DNA of 64,000 nucleotides, from the NCBI RefSeq assembly GCF_000429985.1, contig NZ_AUCX01000019.1, positions 1-64,000 of the forward strand, given 5' to 3'. Below the pieces are notes generated by a model. It saw only the letters and a list, made by a program, of their open reading frames with translations, was not told the DNA's origin and searched no databases. Positions 44,644 to 54,861 of the stretch are shown here, one piece after another. How positions within the stretch are numbered: the first letter of the stretch is position 1; each line of letters opens with the position of its first letter. The position numbers and the translations under genes were made by a program. The stretch is from Maridesulfovibrio bastinii DSM 16055 (GTDB lineage Bacteria > Desulfobacterota > Desulfovibrionia > Desulfovibrionales > Desulfovibrionaceae).

Positions 44644-45485
44644 TACTTATCCCCGAAAAGCTCCTTGACAATAGCAAGTGTCTGACAGGTTTCCCTGACC
44701 TCATGAACCCTGTGAATCGGAACACTTCTGGCAGCAAGGCAGGCCGTTGCAGCCTGTGTGGCATTTTTACGGTCACCCACTTCAAGATCCAGAAGTCCTT
44801 TAAATAAGGATTTATTTGACAACCCCATGTAAACAGGAAAGCCAAGGTCCATGAAACGGTCTATATTTTTCAGAATCTCCAGATTGTGTTCCAGAGTTTT
44901 TCCAAAGCCTATACCGGGATCAAGGACTATATAATCATCTGGTAATCCAGCTTTGTTGAGTTTTTCAAGACTTTTTTTAAAAAAAGTCAAAATGTTTTCA
45001 ACAACATCATCATACCTTGGATCAACCTGCATTGTGTCAGACTGCCCTTTTGTATGCATCAAAACATATCCGGGCTTATAGTGTCCTACAACTTCCAGAA
45101 GTTCCGGATCATAAGTAAAAGCTGAAACATCATTTATGATATGTGCTCCGGCTTCAATACATTGTCTGGCGACTTCACTTTTGATTGTATCAACACTGAC
45201 AACATAATCAGGGCTTAATTTTTCAACAAGAGGAAGAACCCGCGCAAGTTCTTCTGCAACACTTACCTTATCTGAAAACGGACGTGAACTTTCACCTCCG
45301 ATATCCAGCATATCAGCTCCGTCAGCAATTAATTTCAGGGCGTGTTTAACAGCACTTTCAGTGGTGTCATGCGTTCCGCCGTCATAAAACGAATCAGGGG
45401 TGACATTGACTATTCCGGCCACAAGAAAAGGGGCAGGGCCTAACACCCTGCCCCCTCTTACGGTCCAAGTATATTCCTTTAACAT
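44643..45485 (-). CDS. folP: dihydropteroate synthase
   Basis: 280 residues from ATG 45485; the frame is open to 45572 but that would overlap ftsH by 77 bases and add a basic, unconserved tail. VAGIVNVTPDSFYDGG (pterin/phosphate loop), DMLDIGGESSRPF, DYIVLDPGIGFGKTLEHNLEIL and the C-terminal RVHEVRET (PABA-side). Condenses the FolK product with p-aminobenzoate. Follows ftsH by 10 bases, a classic ftsH-folP-glmM neighbourhood, here with cdaA-cdaR inserted. Confidence 0.95.
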   Translation of the reverse strand: MLKEYTWTVRGGRVLGPAPFLVAGIVNVTPDSFYDGGTHDTTESAVKHALKLIADGADMLDIGGESSRPFSDKVSVAEELARVLPLVEKLSPDYVVSVDTIKSEVARQCIEAGAHIINDVSAFTYDPELLEVVGHYKPGYVLMHTKGQSDTMQVDPRYDDVVENILTFFKKSLEKLNKAGLPDDYIVLDPGIGFGKTLEHNLEILKNIDRFMDLGFPVYMGLSNKSLFKGLLDLEVGDRKNATQAATACLAARSVPIHRVHEVRETCQTLAIVKELFGDK

Positions 45486-45495
45486 TGGATTATAT

Positions 45496-47592
45496 TTACT
45501 CCGAACCTTTTTTATCTTCGTCCTTGGAAACATCCTGCGCATCATCTGCGGGTTTTGTTTCTTCGGCTTCAACTGATGCTTTTACATCAGCTTCAACTTC
45601 AGCAGTTTTTTCAGCCTTGGGCTTTTCTTCCGCTTTAGCGGCATTCTCTTTTTCCTGCTCTTCATCAAATGAAAATTCATGTGAACTTTCTTCAACTGGC
45701 TTATAAGCAGGATTTGAAGAATCATTTTCGCGATATGCCTGAGCTGCATCTGAAGGATTTTTGGCATTAACGCCGTTTACGAGAGGAGGAAGTTCTCCAC
45801 CTTTCATAATGACATCAATATCATTTCCAGAGATGGTCTCACGCTCAAGGAGAGCTTCCGCAATTTTATGCAGAATATCTTTGTTTTCTCCAAGAAGCTT
45901 ACGGGCGGTATCGTGCGCGGTGTCTATTATCCGGCGAACTTCGGAGTCGATCAGTCTGGAAGTATCCTCACTGAAATCTCTGTGCTGAACAAGTTCCTTG
46001 CCAAGGAAGACCTGATCATTGCTTTCACCGAAAGACATGGGTCCGAGCTTGTCGCTCATGCCCCACTGGCAGACCATGTTTCTGGCCATTTTAGTGGCGC
46101 GCTCTATATCGTTACTTGCTCCGGTGGTCATCTGGTCGAGGATTAATTCCTCGGCCACACGTCCACCTAAAAGCATAACAAGCATGCTCTCAAGGTATTC
46201 CCGTGAATAATTGTGGCGGTCGTCGACAGGCAGTTGCATGGTTACACCAAGAGCCATACCACGCGGGATAATGGATACCTTGTGAACAGGATCGGTTTTA
46301 GGAAGCAGTTTGGCAATCAGAGCGTGTCCGCCTTCGTGATAGGCAGTGGTCCTTTTTTCTTCATCGCTCAGAATTACGCTGCGGCGTTCCTTACCCATCA
46401 TAACCTTGTCTTTTGCTTCCTCAAAGTCGTCCATCAGGAGGTAGTCCTGATTCTTTTTCGCTGCATGTAAAGCAGCCTCGTTTACGAGGTTTTCAAGATC
46501 AGCACCTGAAAATCCCGGAGTTCCGCGTGCGATAAGGTCAAGATTGACTTCATCGGAAAGCGGGCTCTTGCGAGTGTGAACTTTAAGAATATGTTTTCTG
46601 CCGCGCACATCAGGAGTCGGCACAACAACCTGACGGTCAAAACGTCCGGGACGCAGCAGTGCCGGATCAAGAACATCCGGTCTGTTGGTGGCCGCAATCA
46701 GAATTACACCCTCATTGGATTCAAAACCATCCATTTCAACCAGCAACTGGTTAAGGGTCTGTTCGCGTTCATCATGTCCGCCGCCGAGCCCTGCTCCGCG
46801 CTGACGTCCTACGGCATCAATTTCATCAATAAAGATAAGGCATGGAGCATTTTTCTTACCCTGTGCAAAAAGGTCACGCACACGGGAGGCTCCGACACCG
46901 ACAAACATTTCTACAAAATCAGAACCGGAAATAGAGAAAAAGGGAACACCTGCTTCACCGGCAACTGCACGGGCAAGAAGGGTTTTACCGGTTCCGGGAG
47001 GGCCTACCAGCAATACACCTTTAGGAATACGTCCGCCAAGGCGGGTGAACTTTTTGGGTTCACTGAGGAAAAGAACAACTTCATGAAGTTCATCTTTTGC
47101 TTCATCAACGCCGGCAACATCCTGAAAGGTAACCTTGGCTGTTTCCTCATTAAGCATTCTGGCTCTTGAGCGGCCGAAGGACATAGCCCCGCCTTTGCCG
47201 CCTCCACCGCCGCCCTGCATCTGGCGCATAAAGAATATCCATACACCAACAAGCAGCAGCATGGGAAACCATGAAATAAAAAGAGTCATATACCACGGAG
47301 CCTCTTCTTCCGGTTCCGCAACGACTTCAATTTTATTTTTTATTAGTTTCTGAACCAGATTCGGATCGTCAGGACTATAGGTGACAAATCTTTTATCACC
47401 GACCATGATACCCGAAATTTTCTGACCCTGAATTTTAACCTGAATAATATCCCCGGTATCCACTTTCAACAGAAAGTCGGAATAAGGGATTTTGAGCTGG
47501 GTTGCCGCTGGCTGGTTGAAAAGGTTGAACAACACGAACATGACCATCGCGATTGTTACCCAGACCAAGAGATTCTTGGCAAAGCTGTTCAA
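45496..47592 (-). CDS. ftsH: ATP-dependent zinc metalloprotease FtsH
   Basis: 698 residues. Membrane helices near residues 8-26 and 105-122 flank a periplasmic domain. AAA+ domain with Walker A GPPGTGKT (about 197-204), [17 protein letters not shown], and SRH; protease motif HEGGH near residue 417 with zinc Asp further on. The C terminus has an extra acidic/Ala/Lys tail of some 80 residues ([20 protein letters not shown]) not usual in FtsH. Degrades membrane proteins and, with LapB, LpxC in E. coli. First gene of the long minus-strand operon. Confidence 0.97.
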   Translation of the reverse strand: MNSFAKNLLVWVTIAMVMFVLFNLFNQPAATQLKIPYSDFLLKVDTGDIIQVKIQGQKISGIMVGDKRFVTYSPDDPNLVQKLIKNKIEVVAEPEEEAPWYMTLFISWFPMLLLVGVWIFFMRQMQGGGGGGKGGAMSFGRSRARMLNEETAKVTFQDVAGVDEAKDELHEVVLFLSEPKKFTRLGGRIPKGVLLVGPPGTGKTLLARAVAGEAGVPFFSISGSDFVEMFVGVGASRVRDLFAQGKKNAPCLIFIDEIDAVGRQRGAGLGGGHDEREQTLNQLLVEMDGFESNEGVILIAATNRPDVLDPALLRPGRFDRQVVVPTPDVRGRKHILKVHTRKSPLSDEVNLDLIARGTPGFSGADLENLVNEAALHAAKKNQDYLLMDDFEEAKDKVMMGKERRSVILSDEEKRTTAYHEGGHALIAKLLPKTDPVHKVSIIPRGMALGVTMQLPVDDRHNYSREYLESMLVMLLGGRVAEELILDQMTTGASNDIERATKMARNMVCQWGMSDKLGPMSFGESNDQVFLGKELVQHRDFSEDTSRLIDSEVRRIIDTAHDTARKLLGENKDILHKIAEALLERETISGNDIDVIMKGGELPPLVNGVNAKNPSDAAQAYRENDSSNPAYKPVEESSHEFSFDEEQEKENAAKAEEKPKAEKTAEVEADVKASVEAEETKPADDAQDVSKDEDKKGSE

Positions 47593-47782
47593 AAGAATTT
47601 CCTCCGTATTCGTATGGTCAGGCGAACAGGCCTTTTGACCGTATGCAGACCAATTTTCTTACTTAAATTGTAGCGTTTCTAAAGAATTAATATATCCTAT
47701 GTGTGAAATTGCAAGCCTTCAAAAAAAATAATTAAAGCTTGCTCTATTTTTTTAAAATTGATACCTGAAATCCCTTTGGAAC

Positions 47783-47876
47783 GGAAGCGTATCGTCACCG
47801 GTGTGGCGCCTGGACTTCAAATCCAGTGGGCGGTTGAGAAATCGCCGGTAGGTTCGACTCCTATACGTTTCCGCCA
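47783..47876 (+). tRNA. selC: tRNA-Sec (anticodon UCA)
   Basis: Eight-bp acceptor stem GGAAGCGT (47783-47790) with ACGTTTCC (47865-47872), G73 and encoded CCA. Anticodon stem CTGGA/TCCAG around loop CTTCAAA gives TCA at 47817-47819. A long variable arm (GGGCGGTTGAGAAATCGCC) and T-loop TTCGACT complete a bacterial selenocysteine tRNA of 94 nt. It implies selA, selB and selenoproteins elsewhere in the genome. Follows ftsH divergently, upstream region A/T-rich without a clear promoter match. Confidence 0.97.
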
Positions 47877-48143
47877 TACTTTTCAGCAGACAATTGCGGT
47901 ATCTCTTTTCAAAATCAGATTCTATAACCGAGTTGCAGAATTGTCGCAAGGGTCACATTCAGACACGCAGTACTTTTATTACCAGATTCAGCTCATATCC
48001 TTTCTTTTCAAATTAATATATACTGGTATTATTCATAGTCTGATTATAAGCTTTTCATTTATTTTAAAACCGATTACGACCCCACATTCCGTTGCCTGAT
48101 GGCAAAAAATTACACACTGACGAAACCACTCAGGATATTTTAA
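47877..48143. other. intergenic region between selC and hemerythrin genes
   Basis: About 270 bases with no frame; presumably holds the end of the selC transcript and the promoter of the hemerythrin pair. No distinct terminator hairpin found. Confidence 0.4.
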
Positions 48144-48566
48144 ATGAAGAATTATCTAAAAGATAAAAAAATAATCACTAATATAGAAAAACTGGATAAA
48201 CAGCATTCAATCCTGTTCAAACTTATAAAAAAACTCAAGACAATCCTCACCATCGGGGAACCTGATTACGCTGAAATGATAAATGTTCTGGCAGAACTGA
48301 ACGCATACACAAATTTTCATTTTAAAACCGAAGAAGCTTTTTTTGAAGAACACGGGTATAAAAATCTCGATCTGCACCGGGCCAAACATCAATCCTTTAT
48401 TGAGCAGGTGGAAGCTTTTTCACTTGAAAACGCACTGGGAACTCCCGGCCTTGGTGAAGAGATGCTGGAATTTTTAGAAAATTGGCTTATAATACATATA
48501 CAGCATCTGGATGTAAGCGCCTGTAGACAACTAAACCTAACGGATAAAAAAGATATCGGGAAATAG
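48144..48566 (+). CDS. bacteriohemerythrin
   Basis: 140 residues, one four-helix-bundle hemerythrin domain. Iron ligands fit LDKQHSILF, NFHFKTEEAFFEEH, HRAKHQSF and IHIQHLDVS, i.e. H ... H-x3-E ... H-x3-H ... H-x4-D. It binds O2 at a di-iron site, storing, sensing or detoxifying it in an anaerobe. First of two tandem copies; three bases separate them, so they are translated together. The second copy is clearly divergent, an old duplication. Confidence 0.9.
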   Translation: MKNYLKDKKIITNIEKLDKQHSILFKLIKKLKTILTIGEPDYAEMINVLAELNAYTNFHFKTEEAFFEEHGYKNLDLHRAKHQSFIEQVEAFSLENALGTPGLGEEMLEFLENWLIIHIQHLDVSACRQLNLTDKKDIGK

Positions 48567-48569
48567 TTT

Positions 48570-48971
48570 ATGACTGAGTTTGAAATTGATGATGATTTAT
48601 ATGCTGATCTCGAAGAGCTGGATAAGCAGCACGCCAATCTTTTTAGAATCTTCAATATGCTTAAATGCACCATTGAGGATAAAGACGACGACTCCCTTTT
48701 TGTCATCATCGAAGAACTGAAAAATTATATGCGCTACCATTTTTCAGCTGAAGAAAAGATGCTTGAAAAATTCAGCTATGAAGCTCTTCAGCAGCACCGC
48801 AAAGAGCATGAAGCCTTTACCGACAAGATGGGTGACTTTAACTTTGATCTGGTTACTGGAGACCCTGATCTGGGTAAAAATATGCTGGATTATCTTAAAA
48901 ACTGGCTGCAAAACCACATTAATAAATCTGACCGGAAAGCATTTAAATCCATAAGCATCCCCCACAACTAG
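48570..48971 (+). CDS. bacteriohemerythrin, second copy
   Basis: 133 residues, same domain as its neighbour: LDKQHANLFRIF, YHFSAEEKMLEKF, QQHRKEHEAFTDK and NHINKSD. The final ligand segment HINKSD keeps His and Asp, so a di-iron site should form. More acidic N terminus (TEFEIDDDLYADLEE). Possibly forms a heterodimer or covers a different O2 range. Ends before a strong hairpin shared with argH. Confidence 0.9.
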   Translation: MTEFEIDDDLYADLEELDKQHANLFRIFNMLKCTIEDKDDDSLFVIIEELKNYMRYHFSAEEKMLEKFSYEALQQHRKEHEAFTDKMGDFNFDLVTGDPDLGKNMLDYLKNWLQNHINKSDRKAFKSISIPHN

Positions 48972-49142
48972 ATTTTAACTTTTTCGTCCGCTGCTTTTAA
49001 GGCCCTGTTGCCGGACTGAATTTTATATTCAGTTATCGCAATAAAAATCATTTCAAGAAATAAATTTATACAGTGCTCGAATCCGGACGGATTTGGGCCA
49101 CCCCTGCCCGGCAGCAGTCAGAGATCAGCTTAATTAAAAACA

Positions 49143-49177
49143 AACAGGCGGAACATGATATTCATGTTCCGCCTGTT
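49143..49177. terminator. bidirectional terminator between hemerythrins and argH
   Basis: Perfect 16-bp stem aacaggcggaacatga (49143-49158) against tcatgttccgcctgtt (49162-49177), three-base loop. T-rich on the plus side (attatta), serving both converging units. Confidence 0.8.
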
Positions 49178-49242
49178 ATTATATGTAAGGCTATCCGGCA
49201 CAGACTACTGCCCCGGCAAAAAGGCTTGCTTAAAATAGTCTG

Positions 49243-50625
49243 CTATGATTCGAGCCATTTTTTCATATCAGCAATCTGAACAGAAACAGATTCCGGCCCG
49301 GTGCTTCCGTGAGAGACCCTTCTGTTTACAGCTGCATCATACGACAGAACTTCAGCCACATCTGACTCAATCTTATCTGAAAATTCACAAAGCTTTTCAA
49401 GATTCAGATCTTCAATGCCTACACCCTGCTTTTCGCAGAAAGCAACAACTGATCCGGTGATATGGTGGGCTTCTCTGAAAGGTATACCTTTAGTCACCAG
49501 ATAGTCAGCCAGTTCGGTTGCGTTCAGAAAGCCTTTTTTCAGGGCCGCGCGCATATTTTCAGGGTTAAAGCCCATTTCGGACATCATTTCCGCCATTATG
49601 GAAATGGAATCATGTACTGTTTTATCGCAGTCGAAAAATGGTTCCTTGTCTTCCTGCATATCACGGTTATAGGCCAGAGGAAGTCCTTTGACGGTTGTCA
49701 TCAGTGAGAAAAGATCACCGTAAACCCGTCCTGTTTTACCACGCATAAGTTCGCAGACATCAGGATTTTTCTTCTGGGGCATAATTGATGATCCAGTGGA
49801 AAAAGCATCCGGCAGCTTAACAAATCCGAAACACGGATTGGACCAGATTATAAGTTCCTCACACAGTCTGCTGAGATGGGTCATCATCAGACTTCCGGTA
49901 AACATTGCTTCCATTACAAAGTCACGGTCGGAGACAGCATCAAGACTGTTGTTGAATGTGCCGCCCATTCCAAGCTTTTCCGCAACTGAGGCAGGATTGA
50001 TCGGGTATGTGGTTCCGGCTAAAGCGGCTGCTCCGAGTGGTGATACGTTTGAACGCTTCATGCAGTCGCAGACCCGTTCAAAATCACGCCTGAACATCCA
50101 GGCATAGGCGAGCATGTGGTGGGCAAGACTGACAGGCTGAGCCGGCTGCATGTGTGTATAGCCGGGCAGCAGAACATCCCTGTACTGGTCTGCTTTATCA
50201 ACCAGAACTCCGATAAGCTTTGTTACAACTATTTTCCAGTCAGCAAGTCGATGGGTAACATGAAGTCTGAAATCGAGGGCAACCTGATCATTACGGCTTC
50301 TGCCGGTATGCAGTTTACCGCCTACAGGACCGACAATCTCAGTCAGCCTGCTTTCAATATTCATGTGCAGGTCTTCATATTCACGCTTCCAGTTAAATTT
50401 ACCGGAACGTATTTCTTCGAGAACCTGATCAAGCCCGGCTGAAAGTTTTTCAGCTTCAGCCACGGTCAGCACACCCTGCTCTGCAAGCATACCCGCATGG
50501 GCTTTGGAACCTGCTATATCTTCTTCATAAAGAGCGCAGTCGTAATCTACGGACTGGGTGTAATCTTCAACTGATGCAGCTGTTTTTTGAGAAAATCTGC
50601 CGCCCCATAACTTATCGTCTGCCAT
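49243..50625 (-). CDS. argH: argininosuccinate lyase
   Basis: 460 residues from ATG 50625. WGGRFSQK opening, [17 protein letters not shown] (first consensus), [16 protein letters not shown], and the flexible catalytic loop [20 protein letters not shown]. Splits argininosuccinate into arginine and fumarate. Third gene of argF-argG-argH, but separated from argG by about 280 bases and a terminator, so it probably has its own promoter. GGAG stands 11 bases before this ATG; TTG 50634 is a weaker alternative. Confidence 0.95.
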   Translation of the reverse strand: MADDKLWGGRFSQKTAASVEDYTQSVDYDCALYEEDIAGSKAHAGMLAEQGVLTVAEAEKLSAGLDQVLEEIRSGKFNWKREYEDLHMNIESRLTEIVGPVGGKLHTGRSRNDQVALDFRLHVTHRLADWKIVVTKLIGVLVDKADQYRDVLLPGYTHMQPAQPVSLAHHMLAYAWMFRRDFERVCDCMKRSNVSPLGAAALAGTTYPINPASVAEKLGMGGTFNNSLDAVSDRDFVMEAMFTGSLMMTHLSRLCEELIIWSNPCFGFVKLPDAFSTGSSIMPQKKNPDVCELMRGKTGRVYGDLFSLMTTVKGLPLAYNRDMQEDKEPFFDCDKTVHDSISIMAEMMSEMGFNPENMRAALKKGFLNATELADYLVTKGIPFREAHHITGSVVAFCEKQGVGIEDLNLEKLCEFSDKIESDVAEVLSYDAAVNRRVSHGSTGPESVSVQIADMKKWLES

Positions 50626-50852
50626 TTTTATCAAATCTCCATAGTTAAAACTTGAAGTCTTGGTTTAACTTTTATCAATTGCCTCATGCTAGCGGAAAAA
50701 AGGTCCCGATGATTACACAGCCCAGCATAAAAAGAACTGTCTGCCCAGCGGTCCTCCTGCTTTCCCAAAATCGCTTTAGCAAATTATAAGTAACACAATC
50801 AGAAAATTCAGGGAAATATGTATGGCTATAAATCTATAAACCCGGCCACACT

Positions 50853-50891
50853 ATAAAAAAGCGGGCCGGAAAAAATCCGACCCGCTGATAA
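50853..50891 (-). terminator. Rho-independent terminator of argG
   Basis: On the minus strand gcgggtcgga (50885-50876) pairs with ccggcccgc (50870-50861) with one U-G pair, followed by a run of T (50859-50854). Lies just after the argG stop. Confidence 0.9.
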
Positions 50892-50903
50892 TCTTTAAGC
50901 TGA

Positions 50904-52133
50904 TTAATCTTCTTTATTACCGCCGAGCCAGTTGCTGCCTGCTTCAGCAGTGTGACCTTTGAGGCGGAGTCCGACGAGCTTGATAAAGCCTTCGGCATCC
51001 TTCTGATTATAGACATCATCCTTTTCAAAGGTGGCCAGATCAGAACGGTAAAGTGAGTAAGGTGATTTACGGCCTTCAGGGATAGCATTACCCTTGTAAA
51101 GTTTTACCCTTACAGTACCGGTGATTTTTTCCTGACTCTTGTCAATCATTTCCTGAAGAGCAATTCTTTCAGGAGCGTACCAGTAACCATAGTAAACCAT
51201 CTCTGCATATTTAGGAATAAGGCTGTCACGCAGATGCATCATCTCACGGTCCATGCAGAGACCTTCAAGATCACGATGGGCAACATGCATGATTGTTCCA
51301 CCGGGAGTTTCATAAACACCGCGGGATTTCATGCCGACAAAACGGTTTTCAACCATATCTACGCGGCCTATGCCGTGTTTTCCGCCAAGCTCATTCAGCT
51401 TCTGCACCAGAGCTGCCGGAGAATAGCTGGTTCCGTTGATGGCTACAGGATTACCCTGTTCAAAATCTATAGTAATAATTTCCGGTTCATCAGGAGCTTT
51501 CTCAATGGGAGAACACAGTCTGTATGAATCAGGAGAAGGAGCATTCCAAGGGTCTTCCAGCTCTCCGCCTTCAAAGCTTACATGCAGAAGGTTGGCATCC
51601 ATAGACCATGGTTTTTTTCTTGTGGTCGGAACCGGAATATCGTTTTCTTCAGCAAATTTAACCAGATCGGAACGTGATTCCAGATCCCATTCACGCCACG
51701 GAGCAATGGTCTGCAATTTGGGATTCATACCCATGGCAGCCAGTTCAAAACGAACCTGATCATTACCTTTACCTGTGGCACCGTGAGCAACAGCCTGAGC
51801 ACCTTCACGTTCGGCAATTTCCACAAGTCTTTTGGAAATAAGCGGACGTGCTATGGATGTACCAAGCAGATAACGTCCTTCGTAAACTGCTGAAGCGCGG
51901 AAACACGGAAAGATAAAATCACGGGCGAATTCTTCACGAAGGTCTTCGATGAAGGCTTTGGAAGCGCCGGTCTTCAGAGCTTTTTCTTCAATACCGTCCA
52001 GTTCTTCACCCTGACCGAGGTCGGCTGTGAGGGTGATAACTTCACAATCATAGGTATTCTTGATCCATTTAAGAATGATGGAAGTATCAAGACCGCCGGA
52101 ATAAGCCAGTACTACTTTTTCTATTTTGCTCAT
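50904..52133 (-). CDS. argG: argininosuccinate synthase
   Basis: 409 residues. Nucleotide loop [42 protein letters not shown], and [26 protein letters not shown] (substrate side). Couples citrulline and aspartate with ATP. Type I ArgG length. Follows argF by 21 bases, likely cotranscribed. No ARG-box is evident by eye. Confidence 0.96.
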   Translation of the reverse strand: MSKIEKVVLAYSGGLDTSIILKWIKNTYDCEVITLTADLGQGEELDGIEEKALKTGASKAFIEDLREEFARDFIFPCFRASAVYEGRYLLGTSIARPLISKRLVEIAEREGAQAVAHGATGKGNDQVRFELAAMGMNPKLQTIAPWREWDLESRSDLVKFAEENDIPVPTTRKKPWSMDANLLHVSFEGGELEDPWNAPSPDSYRLCSPIEKAPDEPEIITIDFEQGNPVAINGTSYSPAALVQKLNELGGKHGIGRVDMVENRFVGMKSRGVYETPGGTIMHVAHRDLEGLCMDREMMHLRDSLIPKYAEMVYYGYWYAPERIALQEMIDKSQEKITGTVRVKLYKGNAIPEGRKSPYSLYRSDLATFEKDDVYNQKDAEGFIKLVGLRLKGHTAEAGSNWLGGNKED

Positions 52134-52154
52134 TTTTAAATAATCCTTTTAAAA

Positions 52155-53132
52155 TTATTCAACAGCGTGAACGGAAGCGACATTGGGAACGGGTGCAAGA
52201 ACTTTGCTTACCGCTTCAAGATCAACTTCCAGACCGTTTACAGCCCATTCAAGAATAGCCTTCTGCATGTGCAGACGATTTTCAGCCTGATCGTAAATAA
52301 TAGACTGCGGACCGTCCAGAACTTCAGCAGTGACTTCTTCACCTCTATGTGCAGGAAGGCAGTGCATTACTTTGCAGTCGGGATCAGCGAGCTTCATCAG
52401 TTCGCTGTTCACCTGAAACGGCATGAAGGCTTCCATACGCTTTTTCTGTTCTTCTTCCTGTCCCATGGAAGCAAAAACATCGGTGTTGACGTAATGCGCT
52501 CCCTTGATTGCTTCCTTAGGATCATAAGACATATTGATTTTGGCACCCATGCCGAGAGCACGCGCGATTATTTCCGGGTCGGGCTCATAACCTTTGGGGA
52601 AAGCCATGGTCAGATAGATCGGGAAATAGATAGCGGCATTGATCCATGACTGAGCCATATTGTTTCCATCGCCGATCCAGGCAACGTGAACATTGGAAAG
52701 GTCCGGGGTGCGCTCGTAAATACTGAGCATATCACTCAGCACCTGACAGGGATGATATTTATCAGTAAGGGCATTGATAACCGGCACGGAAGCATGCTCG
52801 GCCAGAGTGCGGACTTTTTCCTGTCCGAAAGTTCTGACCACAAGTGCATCGGCATATCTTGAAAGAACCTGTGCGGTATCTTCAAGCGGTTCGCTTCTGC
52901 CCAGCTGGGATTCATTGGGAGTCATGAAGACAGTGCTTCCGCCCATCTGATGAACGGCAACCTCAAATGAAACACGGGTTCTGGTGGAAGCCTTTTCAAA
53001 GATAAGAATAACTGTTTTATCTTTGAGGACATCGTTTTTAATTTTATTATCCTTGAGTTCCTTAGCCCTTAAAAGAAGCTGACCGAGTTCGGAACGAGGA
53101 ATGTCATTGATGCGCAGCATGTGTCTTATCAT
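52155..53132 (-). CDS. argF: ornithine carbamoyltransferase
   Basis: 325 residues from ATG 53132, preceded by AGGAG with 8 bases between; the frame is open to 53228 but the extra part is unconserved. Carbamoyl phosphate motif STRTRVSFEVA, HPCQVLSDM, and ornithine loop HCLPAHRGEEV. Makes citrulline. First of the argF-argG pair, with ybeY about 200 bases upstream. Confidence 0.95.
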   Translation of the reverse strand: MIRHMLRINDIPRSELGQLLLRAKELKDNKIKNDVLKDKTVILIFEKASTRTRVSFEVAVHQMGGSTVFMTPNESQLGRSEPLEDTAQVLSRYADALVVRTFGQEKVRTLAEHASVPVINALTDKYHPCQVLSDMLSIYERTPDLSNVHVAWIGDGNNMAQSWINAAIYFPIYLTMAFPKGYEPDPEIIARALGMGAKINMSYDPKEAIKGAHYVNTDVFASMGQEEEQKKRMEAFMPFQVNSELMKLADPDCKVMHCLPAHRGEEVTAEVLDGPQSIIYDQAENRLHMQKAILEWAVNGLEVDLEAVSKVLAPVPNVASVHAVE

Positions 53133-53331
53133 GCGAAATTCTCCTGATCGTGAAATATGAGACTTGGTGCAATAAAGGTTGATATTATTGCCCGAGTCAT
53201 AAACTCTTGTAAACCACAATATGGACACCGGGAATATCCCGCGGCCATTTCCATGTTCAATGATTTCAGGACGAAAGGCCGGAAAAGCTCGTCCCTGTTG
53301 AAAGGGCTGACCGATGATTCTTTTAAAGCGA

Positions 53332-53778
53332 TCAGCCCCGAGTTCGCAGTCGCAGGTCCGGGGAAACGCTTTCTACAGCGGAATCAGTTATGGAAAACAT
53401 TTCAGGACCGTGGTCGTAGCCCATAAGATGCAGCAGGGCATGGGTAAGCAGTCTGACAAAATGTTCTTCCGGATTTTGACCGTAAAGTTTTATTTCCCGG
53501 TTCAAAGTATCCACAGAAAGAACGATTTCACCAAGATTTCCCTGCTCATCGCCTTTTCCATCTTCCGTAGAAGGAAAACTGAGCACATTCGTAGGTCCGG
53601 TACAATTCAAATAAGCACTGTTAACGTTTGCAATTCTGCCGTCATCAACAATTCTCAAACCGAAATTTAGTTCTTCCATGCCGAAAAAATTTTCCAGCAG
53701 TTCCACAGCGTCTTCAACTTCTCCCCTGCTTAAAGGGAAAAGTGGATGCGGAATTGTATCATAAGTTATATCGGCCAT
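53332..53778 (-). CDS. ybeY: endoribonuclease YbeY
   Basis: 148 residues. Zinc motif HALLHLMGYDHG (H-x3-H-x5-H) near residue 115 and NVLSFP as in the family strand. YbeY matures the 3' end of 16S rRNA and supports ribosome quality control. Follows phoH (ybeZ) by 12 bases, the standard pair. Confidence 0.92.
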   Translation of the reverse strand: MADITYDTIPHPLFPLSRGEVEDAVELLENFFGMEELNFGLRIVDDGRIANVNSAYLNCTGPTNVLSFPSTEDGKGDEQGNLGEIVLSVDTLNREIKLYGQNPEEHFVRLLTHALLHLMGYDHGPEMFSITDSAVESVSPDLRLRTRG

Positions 53779-53790
53779 TGCAAACCCGGT

Positions 53791-54762
53791 CTATTTTTTA
53801 TCTTCCAGATCATAAGCGCGGACAATTTTGGAAACAAGCGGATGCCTGACGACATCTGATTCATCAAAACGTATAAAGCTTATTCCATCCACACCCTGCA
53901 GAATTTTAGCGGCATTTACAAGACCTGAGCGGTGCTTGTCCGGGAGATCTATCTGGGTGATATCTCCGGTCACAACCACTTTTGAGCCAAAGCCCATGCG
54001 GGTGATGAACATTTTCATCTGCTCAGGAGTGGTATTCTGGGCTTCATCAAGGATAATAAAAGCATTATTTAAAGTTCTGCCGCGCATAAAAGCCAGCGGA
54101 GCTATCTCAATAGTATTCTCCTCAAGCATTTCCAGAACTTTGGGCTGATCAAGCATATCGTAGAGGGCATCATACAAAGGGCGTAGATAAGGATTAATTT
54201 TTTCCACCAGATCGCCGGGCAGAAAGCCCAGCTTTTCTCCGGCTTCAACCGCAGGTCTGGTCAGTATTATCCTTTTAACTTCTTTGCGGGTCAGCGCATG
54301 GACCGCCATAGCCACCGCCAGATATGTCTTGCCTGTTCCTGCCGGTCCAAGAGCAAAAGTCATATCGCTTTCCCTTACAGCTGAAAAATAAGCCCTTTGG
54401 GCCAGAGAACGCGGGATAAGCGTTTTGCGGTGGGAAACAGCAAAAATTTCGTCCCTGAAAATACTGCCGAGATCGGCCGAAGGATCGCGGGAAAGAATGC
54501 GGTAGGCACTTTCCACATCCTGAGGATAAACTGCTTTGCCGGATTTCATCAGCCCGTAGAGCTGAGAAAATGTTTTAGCAACGGGATCAATAATTTCTTC
54601 GCTGGCAGCCTGAAAAACAAGACTGCTGCCCCGGCTGTCTATACGAACACCTGATTTTGCGGCAATGCTTTCTAAATTTGAATTTTGCGGCCCGAAAAGG
54701 GTACTGGCCAGCTCGATGCTCTCGAACTCCAGTTTGACGCAGACTTTATCTGAATTATTCAT
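53791..54762 (-). CDS. phoH: PhoH-like ATPase (YbeZ)
   Basis: 323 residues. N-terminal KH-like part (FGPQNSNLESIAAKSGVRIDSRG), Walker A ALGPAGTGKTYLAVAMAV, FMRGRTLNNAFIILDEAQN (Walker B), TRMGFGSKVVVTGDITQIDLP. The PhoH/YbeZ family is an RNA-linked ATPase that partners with YbeY on the ribosome. Confidence 0.94.
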   Translation of the reverse strand: MNNSDKVCVKLEFESIELASTLFGPQNSNLESIAAKSGVRIDSRGSSLVFQAASEEIIDPVAKTFSQLYGLMKSGKAVYPQDVESAYRILSRDPSADLGSIFRDEIFAVSHRKTLIPRSLAQRAYFSAVRESDMTFALGPAGTGKTYLAVAMAVHALTRKEVKRIILTRPAVEAGEKLGFLPGDLVEKINPYLRPLYDALYDMLDQPKVLEMLEENTIEIAPLAFMRGRTLNNAFIILDEAQNTTPEQMKMFITRMGFGSKVVVTGDITQIDLPDKHRSGLVNAAKILQGVDGISFIRFDESDVVRHPLVSKIVRAYDLEDKK

Positions 54763-54861
54763 TTCTTTGTCCTGACGAAAAACATCAGGCAGAGATACGG
54801 CACCAAAGCGGAATATGCAACCGTTTTGAGTATGATTTTCACGGATTCGGGGCTTAAGTCT

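Noticed and set aside
45486-45572. Upstream extension of folP into ftsH
   Set aside because: Would overlap ftsH by 77 bases with a basic, unconserved sequence; the ATG at 45485 just precedes the conserved domain.
49073-49279. Short plus-strand frame after the hemerythrins
   Set aside because: It runs through a perfect terminator stem and into the argH 3' end, with no ribosome-binding site.
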